From: a virus
Strand: one strand, 5' to 3'
Length of the DNA: 35,119 nucleotides
Virus record (IMG/VR): IMGVR_UViG_3300024354_000035
Coordinates: 1-35,119 of that record
Below the pieces are notes generated by a model. The model saw only the letters and a program-made list of their open reading frames with translations, was not told the origin of the DNA and ran no database searches. How positions within the stretch are numbered: the first letter of the stretch is position 1; every line of letters starts with the position of its first letter. Made by a program: the position numbers and the translations under genes. Shown one piece after another: positions 26,997 to 32,187 of the stretch.

Positions 26997-27155
26997 TCAC
27001 TTCTTCGCGGTTTTTGCAGATTCTTTGAACGCTTTCGCAGTGGGCGCTCCCTTTTCCCCAGGCTTACGCATCTTTTCTACGGGTTTACCCTTGGCTTTTT
27101 CCCGCTTGATCCGCTCCTGCTTGGCGTGGATGTTCGCATAAAGTCCTGATTTCAT
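26997..27155 (-). CDS. Small Lys-rich protein
   Basis: A 52-aa frame starting MKSGLYANIHAKQERIKREK and ending KESAKTAKK. Its ATG overlaps the GroES-like stop (ATGA, 27155-27152). It is highly basic, like its two neighbours. The N-terminal motif K.GLYANIHAK.ERI is recurrent in phages. The function is unknown. Confidence 0.65.
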   Translation of the reverse strand: MKSGLYANIHAKQERIKREKAKGKPVEKMRKPGEKGAPTAKAFKESAKTAKK

Positions 27156-27412
27156 GTTTCCTCCACCACCGCGCAGATGTCGGCTTCTTGGATGATTTGA
27201 TAGTCCTGCCCATCGATTGTGTGGACAGGCCAGTTCAGATAGTCACCGTTCCCGTATTTAATGAAATCCCCAACCTGGGTTTGCTGCACCTCTGGGCCAA
27301 TCGCAACGACCGTCCCTTCGTTGAACGGTTCTTTGTTGTTGACCAGGATGATCTCGGAAATGGTTCTGACCCGTGGTTTAACTACAACACGGTCACGCAG
27401 AGGTCGAATCAT
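27152..27412 (-). CDS. GroES-like co-chaperonin
   Basis: An 86-aa protein beginning MIRPLRDRVVVKPRVR, followed by GTVVAIGPEVQQTQVGDFIK and a C-terminal strand (QEADICAVVEE), the Cpn10 pattern. The mobile loop region (ISEIILVNNKEPFNEG) is present but shorter than in bacterial GroES (about 97 aa). Phage co-chaperonins such as T4 gp31 work with host GroEL to fold coat protein. The start has the best Shine-Dalgarno in the window, AAGGAGGTGA. Confidence 0.82.
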   Translation of the reverse strand: MIRPLRDRVVVKPRVRTISEIILVNNKEPFNEGTVVAIGPEVQQTQVGDFIKYGNGDYLNWPVHTIDGQDYQIIQEADICAVVEET

Positions 27413-27572
27413 TTTTCACCTCCTTTTTCTTGCGCTGGTCGGGCAATTTATGCTCACCGCACCACTCAGACGTTGATCGAGTCTGAAAAACGGGGAATCG
27501 GCGGCATGACCCCATCCGATCCCCAAAACCGATCACGAAGTATCGGCAACTGCTACAGTTCGGTTCAGCCAT
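27393..27572 (-). CDS. Small Cys-rich (zinc-binding-like) protein
   Basis: A 59-aa frame with C6-S-S-C9 (NCSSCRYF), Cys23 (SCRRFP) and Cys38 (EWCGEH), a pattern common in small phage proteins and likely to bind one zinc ion. It has a good Shine-Dalgarno (AAAGGAGC) and overlaps the GroES-like start by 20 bp. The function is unknown. Confidence 0.7.
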   Translation of the reverse strand: MAEPNCSSCRYFVIGFGDRMGSCRRFPVFQTRSTSEWCGEHKLPDQRKKKEVKNDSTSA

Positions 27573-27599
27573 TCAAAGCTCCTTTCTTTGCTTGGTCAG

Positions 27600-27633
27600 A
27601 AACGCCCTTTGGTCTGATCACCATTGGGCGTTT
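27600..27633 (-). terminator. Terminator-like hairpin, weak U-run
   Basis: AAACGCCC (27600-27607) pairs with GGGCGTTT (27626-27633), with an inner GGT/ACC pairing. Read leftward, it ends GGGCGTTTCTGACC, so the T-run is only three bases and lies in the stem. It could be a leaky terminator or mRNA end between the Gly-rich gene and the small operon downstream. Confidence 0.4.
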
Positions 27634-27637
27634 CGCT

Positions 27638-27979
27638 TTACATACCGTCTTGTTCGTGGGCGGTGCGCTTGTGCTCGTACACAACCTTCTCGCCCATGTG
27701 ACCCTTCATCTCACCCAGGCGACCATCGTTTTTGCCAGCATGACCACCGTCACGCAAGCCCAAACCGTCAGCCTTGCCCATGCCCACGCCACCACGGATG
27801 GGGGCTTTGCGCTCACCCGAAGTGTCGCTAGACAGTGCGCCCTTGGGAGGAGTTGCACCAGTGCGGCTGGGAACACCCATGCCTTCACGGTCAACGCGAC
27901 TTGCGCCAACCATCTTTTCACCCGTGCGGTCACTGGATTTCACGCCCTTGGGGGCGACTTCTTTGCCGTAATAGCCCAT
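27638..27979 (-). CDS. Gly/Lys-rich conserved phage protein
   Basis: A 113-aa basic, low-complexity protein (MGYYGKEVAPKGVKSSDRTG, then repeated KGALSSDTSGERKAP and GGVGMGKADGLGLRDGGHAG). No hydrophobic core is apparent, so it is probably disordered. AAGGGAAAAAAC precedes the ATG. A 270-aa frame on the other strand is a shadow. The function is unknown; possibly DNA- or membrane-associated. Confidence 0.6.
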   Translation of the reverse strand: MGYYGKEVAPKGVKSSDRTGEKMVGASRVDREGMGVPSRTGATPPKGALSSDTSGERKAPIRGGVGMGKADGLGLRDGGHAGKNDGRLGEMKGHMGEKVVYEHKRTAHEQDGM

Positions 27980-28014
27980 GTTTTTTCCCTTGCAAGGTAA
28001 ATGGAGATTTCATT

Positions 28015-28116
28015 CTACACATCGTTTTGGAAGTGCGTCAAGATCATCAGAAAAAGCGCCAAAAACCCAATTCCCAAGACCGCGCCCAGGAACAAAAGCA
28101 GAATGATTTCAATCAT
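28015..28116 (-). CDS. 33-aa membrane microprotein
   Basis: Begins MIEIILLLFLGAVLGIGFLA and ends THFQNDV: a single hydrophobic helix with a short polar tail. The ATG overlaps the previous stop (ATGA, 28116-28113). The function is unknown. Confidence 0.6.
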   Translation of the reverse strand: MIEIILLLFLGAVLGIGFLALFLMILTHFQNDV

Positions 28117-28349
28117 GTGTTCTTCTCTGGCAGTGAACAAGTGTGAACATCCCAAGCATTTTTCCCTGCCCTCTTGCCGCACCTTGGACAAAAGTTGCGC
28201 TCCTCTGGTGGTTGTGCCAAGACTTCTTTGATGGCATCCATCGCTGTATCAATTTCTGCTGGCAGACAAATAGCGTTTTCACCAACGCTCAACTTGTTAA
28301 TGTCTTCCAACACCTCAAGCGCCAGCTTCAATGCTTTGTCTTTAGTCAT
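28113..28349 (-). CDS. Small zinc-ribbon-like protein
   Basis: A 78-aa protein from the ATG at 28349 (Shine-Dalgarno GGAGG), not from an upstream TTG-type start inside the previous gene. The N-terminal half is helical (DKALKLALEVLEDINKL). The C-terminal part has CPRCGK and a later HTC, a probable single zinc site. It overlaps the preceding stop by 8 bp. Function unknown; a regulatory or DNA-binding role is plausible. Confidence 0.65.
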   Translation of the reverse strand: MTKDKALKLALEVLEDINKLSVGENAICLPAEIDTAMDAIKEVLAQPPEERNFCPRCGKRAGKNAWDVHTCSLPEKNT

Positions 28350-28557
28350 TTGCGTCCTCCTCAACCTTCTTGTCAATGTAGCGGTAGTCACTCTTGTTCA
28401 GTTCTTGAATAATATCGCGTGATTCACCGTTGATGGTCAAGGTGACAGTAAAGTCAATGCCATCTGTGTCCTCTTCCCAATCGACCACAATCTCGTAATC
28501 CACCTCGGGAAGGGTGTACTCAAAATCCAATTCGCCCAAAATATAAAGCTGATTCAT
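28342..28557 (-). CDS. Small acidic protein, unknown
   Basis: A 71-aa frame from the ATG at 28557, which overlaps the preceding stop (ATGA). It is acidic and beta-like (GELDFEYTLPEVDYEIVVDW, TDGIDFTVTLTINGESRDII) with a charged C-terminus (EEDAND). Upstream in-frame residues in the 108-aa reading are poor coding sequence and are rejected. The function is unknown. Confidence 0.6.
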   Translation of the reverse strand: MNQLYILGELDFEYTLPEVDYEIVVDWEEDTDGIDFTVTLTINGESRDIIQELNKSDYRYIDKKVEEDAND

Positions 28558-28652
28558 TTGCACATCCCCGCCAAAGTCATGATCCCGTGTTCTGCAATCT
28601 GAATCGCAGCTACGGTCACAATTGCCAGCAGCACAAAGAGTGCGACCTTCAT
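28554..28652 (-). CDS. 32-aa membrane microprotein
   Basis: Starts MKVALFVLLAIVTVAAIQIA and ends AGMCK: one hydrophobic helix. It is linked at both ends by ATGA overlaps (28652-28649 and 28557-28554), which strongly suggests translation. The function is unknown; it may be a membrane peptide or a coupling ORF. Confidence 0.55.
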   Translation of the reverse strand: MKVALFVLLAIVTVAAIQIAEHGIMTLAGMCK

Positions 28653-28957
28653 ACCACCGCCCATTCACGCTCTGATCTGCCAGACTTTGAGCGAACTCTG
28701 CGACCCGTCAGTCGGATGAAGCCCATTTGTTCAAGCTCAGATAGCCTCCGAGCCACCTGATTGCTGTCTAAGCCCGTGAAAGCGGCTATCCCATCCTTAC
28801 CCATGTCTCCATGTTTAAGCGCCTCCACGATCATTTTGTGGTGCTTGGAGGCCAATTCCTTGGCAGACTCAGCAGCCTCAAATGATGTGACGGGATCAGA
28901 TGCCCTGACTCTTGGGAATTCCAGGTCAGGAAAGAAAAGGTTTTTGAAAAGTCCCAT
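28649..28957 (-). CDS. Winged-helix DNA-binding protein
   Basis: A 102-aa protein from the ATG at 28957 (GAGGTG upstream). Residues about 20-60 contain DPVTSFEAAESAKELASKHH, and about 50-95 form a helix-turn-helix plus wing (DGIAAFTGLDSNQVARRLSE, LEQMGFIRLTGRRVRSKSGR). This MarR/winged-helix pattern occurs in phage regulatory genes beside SSB-like genes. It could regulate the leftward operon. Confidence 0.68.
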   Translation of the reverse strand: MGLFKNLFFPDLEFPRVRASDPVTSFEAAESAKELASKHHKMIVEALKHGDMGKDGIAAFTGLDSNQVARRLSELEQMGFIRLTGRRVRSKSGRSEREWAVV

Positions 28958-28965
28958 GTTGCACC

Positions 28966-29211
28966 TCAAAAAGGAATGTCGCTTGGGTTGTCATCAAACC
29001 TAGGCTTTTTTTCTTGTTTTTCTTCAATATCGTAGCAATTCGCCCAGCCAGACCAACCACCATCAACCAGGGGAATGGTGTCAATCTTGAGTTTGAGGTT
29101 GTCATCCTTGTCCAGGAATACCGTGCCGATGGTTTGGTAGCGTTTTTTCTCTTCACCAGTTTTGTTGGTGTAAGTTCCAGTGACCACAACGATGTTTTTA
29201 AATTTCTGCAT
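28966..29211 (-). CDS. Putative single-stranded DNA-binding protein
   Basis: An 81-aa protein with a beta-rich body (MQKFKNIVVVTGTYTNKTGE, KKRYQTIGTVFLDKDDNLKL) and an acidic C-terminal tip DDNPSDIPF, which mimics the D-D-x-I-P-F tail by which bacterial SSBs recruit partners. It sits between the YqaJ-like exonuclease and a winged-helix gene, as expected for a recombination/replication module. It is shorter than bacterial SSB (about 110-170 aa) and lacks recognised aromatic ssDNA-binding motifs, so the call is moderate. Confidence 0.55.
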   Translation of the reverse strand: MQKFKNIVVVTGTYTNKTGEEKKRYQTIGTVFLDKDDNLKLKIDTIPLVDGGWSGWANCYDIEEKQEKKPRFDDNPSDIPF

Positions 29212-29212
29212 T

Positions 29213-29824
29213 TCAGGCTTTCAGTTGGTTGAGTTGTTCAATTTTGTTGTCAAGCTCTTGTAGAAAGAGAATGACCTCTTTCTCCAGCATGGAGACATAT
29301 TCGGGATCAAATTCCACACGCTTGATGAAAAGCTGTAACCCTTCAGCCATGCGCGGGTCAAAGCTCACGAAATCACACCACCGACGATCCGTGCAGCACA
29401 TCTGCCACTGCATCTGCGTGATGTACTTCTCGGGGATTTTTTGATCTAGGAGCGTCTGAATGTGGGTTGAAGTGTTGGGGCACTTGATCTCCACCAATCC
29501 AAACTCGCCCACCAATCCGTCAGGGCTTGCGCCTGAGTTCTGAATGATTGGATGAGGGATGAATCCCACCTCCTCAACCAGAACGTCCTTTGCGGATTCG
29601 TAGGCAGCACGTGCAAACGGTTCTTGTTCTGTCCCCCACTGCATCGCGGAGTTGGTAAATGACTCAGCGGGCGTATCCGTCATGCGCTCACAAACAAGTT
29701 GCGCCATGTAGTTGTCTCGGCTTGCGCTGTAGCCAGACTTGGTTCTTGCAATGATGTCCGCAACGCGAGAGGCAGTGACCTTGCCAGCGCGGGCTTTGAA
29801 CCAATCTTCTGTTCGTTGTTCCAT
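29213..29824 (-). CDS. YqaJ-family (lambda exonuclease type) recombination nuclease
   Basis: A 203-aa protein with the three family blocks: early R..DWFKARAGKVTASR (4-20), GASPDG (98-103) and VEIKCP (111-116), carrying the catalytic Asp and E-x-K, then Q-M-Q-W-Q-M (137-142). It degrades 5' strands of dsDNA so the annealing protein can act. Erf and the SSB-like gene are close by. TAATG joins it to the upstream gene. Confidence 0.88.
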   Translation of the reverse strand: MEQRTEDWFKARAGKVTASRVADIIARTKSGYSASRDNYMAQLVCERMTDTPAESFTNSAMQWGTEQEPFARAAYESAKDVLVEEVGFIPHPIIQNSGASPDGLVGEFGLVEIKCPNTSTHIQTLLDQKIPEKYITQMQWQMCCTDRRWCDFVSFDPRMAEGLQLFIKRVEFDPEYVSMLEKEVILFLQELDNKIEQLNQLKA

Positions 29825-30066
29825 TATTCTTCCTTTTGTGCTTTAAAAATGGCGTAATCGGCTGTGGTTTTTGCACCCACTTCAATTGTGATTCTCATAA
29901 CTGGATTACCGTCAATCCATACAGGCAAGGTAATTTGATTAGGCACAGGCACTTCAGCGCTTTTGTATGCCTGGACTGTCCTGGCAACAATGTCTGATGC
30001 TGCTTCATACAGCTTGTGCATGGGATGCTCTGTTGTGACCTTAGAGCGCAATCTTGTGGATTTCAT
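29824..30066 (-). CDS. Small phage protein, unknown
   Basis: An 80-aa protein with a basic N-terminus (MKSTRLRSKVTTEHPMHKLY), a helical middle and a C-terminal part with ITLPVWIDGNPVMRITIEVG and AKTTADYAIFKAQKEE. Both ends are coupled (ATGA before, TAATG after). Its place between Erf and the exonuclease suggests a recombination accessory, but nothing in the sequence proves it. Confidence 0.55.
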   Translation of the reverse strand: MKSTRLRSKVTTEHPMHKLYEAASDIVARTVQAYKSAEVPVPNQITLPVWIDGNPVMRITIEVGAKTTADYAIFKAQKEE

Positions 30067-30284
30067 ACATTTACTCCTAGTTGTTCAGCAATTCTTTCAA
30101 TAGCATCTGCACAGTTAATGCTCAATGCTTTGTAAATCAATCGCAAAGATTCATTGATAATTTCGTCATGCGTCCCTGGATCAGCGTCCTTGATTGCTTG
30201 AAGGGTAAACCGAGCGTCTTCCAATGCCTCAATATCTGCGCTGTTCAATTTAAAAAGCAAATCAATGTCTGATTGGTTACTCAT
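30063..30284 (-). CDS. Small helical protein, unknown
   Basis: A 73-aa protein from the ATG at 30284 (AAGGA upstream), overlapping the Erf stop by 8 bp. It is acidic and helical (DIDLLFKLNSADIEALEDAR, NESLRLIYKALSINCADAIE). No motif is recognised. It is in the recombination block. Confidence 0.55.
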   Translation of the reverse strand: MSNQSDIDLLFKLNSADIEALEDARFTLQAIKDADPGTHDEIINESLRLIYKALSINCADAIERIAEQLGVNV

Positions 30285-30858
30285 TGCTGAGTCCTTTCTT
30301 GATCTGGTCTTTCTTGGCAATCACCTTTTTCTGCCAGCCTGGGTCGCCATTACAAGCAGCGTATGCAAGTTTGTAGGTTTTCTGAAGTTCCTCAAGGCTC
30401 TGGCATTCGTCCATCGCAATAATGAGGTCAGCAAGCTGGCTTTCATTGACCGACGATTTGATTTCAGTCTTACGTGAGGCCAGATTACCGTCATCGTCCT
30501 CTGGTGCAATACCGCAAGCCGCCATGAGCGAATATCGACGTGCGTAAGTCATCGCAGACCCAAACCCTTGCGGGTCGTGTTTGGCAGCAGGTACGTGCAG
30601 AAGTCCACAATCGATCACCTCGCCAGACTCATGGAGAAACACAGTCTCAACCATCACACCGTCCTGGCACTCATACGTCTTCTGCATGAGCGCAATACCG
30701 TTGGCGTTGAGTGCGTCAATCACAGCCTCCACACACGCACTGAGGTCTGCGTATCGTGACTTGAAGTGCGGGTTCGTTGATGACTTGAGCGCAGGGCCGA
30801 ATGCCTTCTGAGCTTTGACAAATGCTTGGGCAACTTTTGCCCCAATAACTGCTTCCAT
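30277..30858 (-). CDS. erf: Erf-type single-strand annealing protein
   Basis: A 193-aa protein. Family blocks: AFVKAQKAFGPALKSSTNPH, FKSRYADLSACVEAV (32-46), the loop DPQGFGSAMTYARRYSLMAA (95-114) and GIAPEDDDGN. P22 Erf forms rings that anneal complementary single strands during recombination and genome circularisation. It is upstream of the YqaJ-type exonuclease, forming an exonuclease-annealase pair like lambda Red. The start is the ATG right after the previous stop. Confidence 0.88.
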   Translation of the reverse strand: MEAVIGAKVAQAFVKAQKAFGPALKSSTNPHFKSRYADLSACVEAVIDALNANGIALMQKTYECQDGVMVETVFLHESGEVIDCGLLHVPAAKHDPQGFGSAMTYARRYSLMAACGIAPEDDDGNLASRKTEIKSSVNESQLADLIIAMDECQSLEELQKTYKLAYAACNGDPGWQKKVIAKKDQIKKGLSNE

Positions 30859-30975
30859 TTATGGTCTCCAGATGAATGTGTCAAGAACCACCACAATGAG
30901 AGCGGTGAGTGAAACAACCCAAAGCGCAATGCGCTCCCAGTTGGTGGGTTTTTTGTAGTGTTCAATTTCAAACAT
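30859..30975 (-). CDS. 38-aa membrane protein
   Basis: From the ATG at 30975: MFEIEHYKKPTNWERIALWV... then a membrane helix (WVVSLTALIVVVLDTFIW). It overlaps the preceding stop by 8 bp and ends right before the Erf start. The function is unknown. The longer 65-aa reading lies inside the upstream gene and is rejected. Confidence 0.6.
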   Translation of the reverse strand: MFEIEHYKKPTNWERIALWVVSLTALIVVVLDTFIWRP

Positions 30976-31150
30976 GAGTTGCCTCCACGAACTTGGACAG
31001 TTGTTGAATGAGTTCTTTGAGTTGAGATTGTGTGAGATAGGTGGATGCGTGACCACCTGACTTCCAGATGCCGATGATCACTTCACCTGGATCGACACTC
31101 GTCTGCATGAGAATCGTGTCGTTGCCGTTGACATTGATTTGTGCTTCCAT
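30968..31150 (-). CDS. Small early protein, unknown
   Basis: A 60-aa protein: MEAQINVNGNDTILMQTSVD, PGEVIIGIWKSGGHASTYLT and a C-terminal helix (QSQLKELIQQLSKFVEATHV). AAGGAGC precedes the ATG. No family is recognised. It is one of the first genes of the leftward operon. Confidence 0.6.
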   Translation of the reverse strand: MEAQINVNGNDTILMQTSVDPGEVIIGIWKSGGHASTYLTQSQLKELIQQLSKFVEATHV

Positions 31151-31165
31151 GATTGCTCCTTAAAG

Positions 31166-31181
31166 AGGGGCATACGCCCCT
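31166..31181 (-). other. Compact hairpin upstream of an early gene
   Basis: AGGGGC-ATAC-GCCCCT is a perfect 6-bp stem with a 4-nt loop, just upstream of the Shine-Dalgarno of the 30968-31150 gene. On the leftward transcript it is followed by CTTTAAGG, so it may be a weak terminator or a structure near the ribosome site. Confidence 0.4.
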
Positions 31182-31186
31182 GTGAA

Positions 31187-31441
31187 TTAAATGTATGCGT
31201 CTGATTTTTTGTGACCGTTGCCTTGTGTAAACATGGCTTGTGCTTCGTCAGCATAGTGACCATATTTTTTGCAGAAGGCTAGTAATTTTTTGCGGACGGC
31301 TGTTGGATGCCAGTATTCATGTTCTGCATGGAGATCAAGCTCATGCAAACACAACCAACAAAGGTCTTCAATAGTTTTGTGTGAATAAAAATCGTACCCG
31401 CACACATCAGGCAATTCGTTGAGTGCTTTGTCAAATGTCAT
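31187..31441 (-). CDS. First gene of the leftward operon, unknown
   Basis: An 84-aa protein rich in Cys, His and aromatic residues (LPDVCGYDFYSHKTIEDLCW, LCLHELDLHAEHEYWHPTAV), possibly metal-binding. It has a strong Shine-Dalgarno (AAGGAG) and begins right at the divergent control region. It does not look like a CI-type repressor: no helix-turn-helix is evident. Confidence 0.65.
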   Translation of the reverse strand: MTFDKALNELPDVCGYDFYSHKTIEDLCWLCLHELDLHAEHEYWHPTAVRKKLLAFCKKYGHYADEAQAMFTQGNGHKKSDAYI

Positions 31442-31489
31442 TTGGTTTCTCCTTAAAGACCGCTTGCAAAACGCTACGGCATGGAGAGG

Positions 31490-31519
31490 ATGTTAACCTA
31501 TCTTTGCAGTCTTTGTCTA
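31490..31519 (-). promoter_or_regulatory. Candidate leftward promoter
   Basis: Read leftward, TAGACA (31519-31514; 5 of 6 to TTGACA) is followed after 18 bp by TAACAT (31495-31490; 4 of 6 to TATAAT). Its -35 lies inside the 17-bp palindrome, so binding there would block it. The -10 is weak. It is the best sigma70-like site seen before the leftward operon. Confidence 0.35.
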
Positions 31520-31533
31520 GGGACTTTCCCTAG
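31517..31533. promoter_or_regulatory. 17-bp palindromic operator candidate
   Basis: CTAGGGA-CTT-TCCCTAG is a perfect 7+7 inverted repeat with a 3-bp centre, the same length as lambda-type operators. It lies between the divergent first genes, 37 bp before the Cro-like start, and overlaps the leftward -35 candidate. It is the likely target of the Cro-like protein. Only one clear copy was seen. Confidence 0.55.
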
Positions 31534-31569
31534 TGTCTCTTTTTTGCTAATTTACCTTATCATTCGGGG

Positions 31570-31740
31570 ATGACAAAAGATCAACTCGTCCAACTCGCTG
31601 GCTCACAAGCCAAACTCGCCAGGATTCTCGGGATCAGTCGAACTGCCGTGAACTACTGGAAACAGAAAATCCCACCGCTCAGGATGTACCAGCTAAAAGA
31701 ATTGCGTCCTGAGTGGTTTAAGGCCAAATCTGATGTATGA
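31570..31740 (+). CDS. Cro-like helix-turn-helix repressor
   Basis: A 56-aa frame missed by a 60-codon cutoff: MTKDQLVQLAGSQAKLARIL, then GISRTAVNYWKQKIPPLRMY and QLKELRPEWFKAKSDV. The helix-turn-helix is SQAKLARILGISRTAVNYWK (12-31), and the PLRMYQLKEL..EW ending is typical of Cro/YdaS-type proteins. It is the first rightward gene. The Shine-Dalgarno is poor, and a TATCAT box (31558-31563) lies so close that the mRNA may be nearly leaderless. Confidence 0.82.
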   Translation: MTKDQLVQLAGSQAKLARILGISRTAVNYWKQKIPPLRMYQLKELRPEWFKAKSDV

Positions 31741-32110
31741 TGCGAACCGTCTAGAGTGGCATCTAGGCGCTGAAAGTTGTCAACGAAACCCCGCAGGGTA
31801 CTGTGTGGTCTTGTCGTGTAGCAAGCGAGTCTTTTGGACAACTTTCAATCGCCTTGCTGCTGTTCTCGCCAAGAACCAAGACCACAGAGCATCTTGCGGG
31901 GTTTTTGTTTTTGGCCTAGACCGTCAGGGCGCGATAGCTGATGGCCTGAATGGGCTGAACCCAAGAAACACCGACACTGCGACACACCCCGCAGCTTGCC
32001 GACCAGCGTTGATCAAGCGACTGGTAAAGCACAGGATACATGGTGGAAACAAGGTCTTGTGTATAAGCGAATTGATCCGTCCAGCGCACTTGGTCGCTTT
32101 TGTTTTTTAA
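31733..32110 (+). CDS. Icd/Ash-like overlapping reading frame, doubtful
   Basis: A 125-codon open frame starting on the cro stop and crossing the structured RNA. Its middle (CGVFVFGLDRQGAIADGLNG, LNPRNTDTATHPAACRPALI) resembles frames annotated as Icd/Ash-type proteins near RNA-immunity loci of phages; the VFVF is encoded by a T-run that could be a terminator. The first 55 codons coincide with paired RNA, so if a protein is made its start is probably further in. Coding status is uncertain. Confidence 0.3.
   Translation: MYDANRLEWHLGAESCQRNPAGYCVVLSCSKRVFWTTFNRLAAVLAKNQDHRASCGVFVFGLDRQGAIADGLNGLNPRNTDTATHPAACRPALIKRLVKHRIHGGNKVLCISELIRPAHLVAFVF
31748..31912 (+). ncRNA. Structured regulatory RNA with pseudoknot and terminator-like 3' end
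   Basis: Pairings seen: an 8-bp hairpin at 31748-31769 (loop GTGGCA); AAACCCCGCA (31786-31795) with TGCGGGGTTT (31895-31904); nested inside it TGTGGTCTTG (31804-31813) with CAAGACCACA (31877-31886); and GCAAGCGA (31821-31828) with TCGCCTTGC (31849-31857, one bulge). GAAAGTTGTC (31772-31781), outside the main stem, is perfectly complementary to GACAACTTTC (31837-31846) in its loop, giving a pseudoknot or alternative fold. The 3' end is a GC stem plus TTTTTGTTTTT. Function by analogy (P4 CI, P1/P7 C4 antisense RNAs) is inferred. Confidence 0.7.
31986..31994 (+). repeat. Second copy of ACCCCGCAG (first at 31788-31796)
   Basis: This 9-nt direct repeat lets the segment TGCGGGG (31895-31901) pair either upstream or downstream. 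A second repeated element, GGTCTTGT (31807-31814 and 32053-32060), follows in the same order and is complementary to 31877-31883. The layout resembles seqA/seqB/seqC of P4 immunity. Confidence 0.6.
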
Positions 32111-32187
32111 GGCAATTTAAGGTGAATGAAGATGAACAAAACGATGGAGCAAGGTGGTCTATCCACCCTTGGAGAACCTATGTCTAA
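31996..32187 (+). CDS. Possible small gene before the replication gene
   Basis: A 63-codon frame (TTG start) reading QDTWWKQGLVYKRIDPSSAL, then GRFCFLRQFKVNEDEQNDGA and ending HPWRTYV. Its stop overlaps the ATG at 32180 by 8 bp, the same junction seen elsewhere in this genome, which favours a real gene. The frame is open upstream to a stop at 31940 but has no better start. A terminator-like hairpin lies within it. It conflicts with the overlapping 31733-32110 frame. Confidence 0.35.
   Translation: MPTSVDQATGKAQDTWWKQGLVYKRIDPSSALGRFCFLRQFKVNEDEQNDGARWSIHPWRTYV
32065..32108 (+). terminator. Terminator-like hairpin with competing 5' arms
   Basis: AAGCGA (32065-32070) pairs with TCGCTT (32094-32099), with an inner CCA/TGG pairing, followed by TTTTGTTTTTT. 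A second upstream arm, AAGCGAC (32015-32021), can pair with the same GTCGCTT (32093-32099). Two alternative arms for one terminator suggest regulated termination before the replication gene. Confidence 0.55.

Noticed and set aside
27188-28000. 270-codon + strand frame
   Set aside because: Lies opposite the GroES-like, Cys-rich and Gly-rich genes, which have Shine-Dalgarno sites and family motifs. Its product shows no recognisable feature.
31748-31912. tRNA or tmRNA
   Set aside because: No cloverleaf, T-loop or CCA end. The pairing pattern is a long nested stem plus pseudoknot.
31733-32110. CRISPR mini-array or tracr-like RNA
   Set aside because: Repeats are two diverged copies with unequal spacing and differ in inserted sequence.
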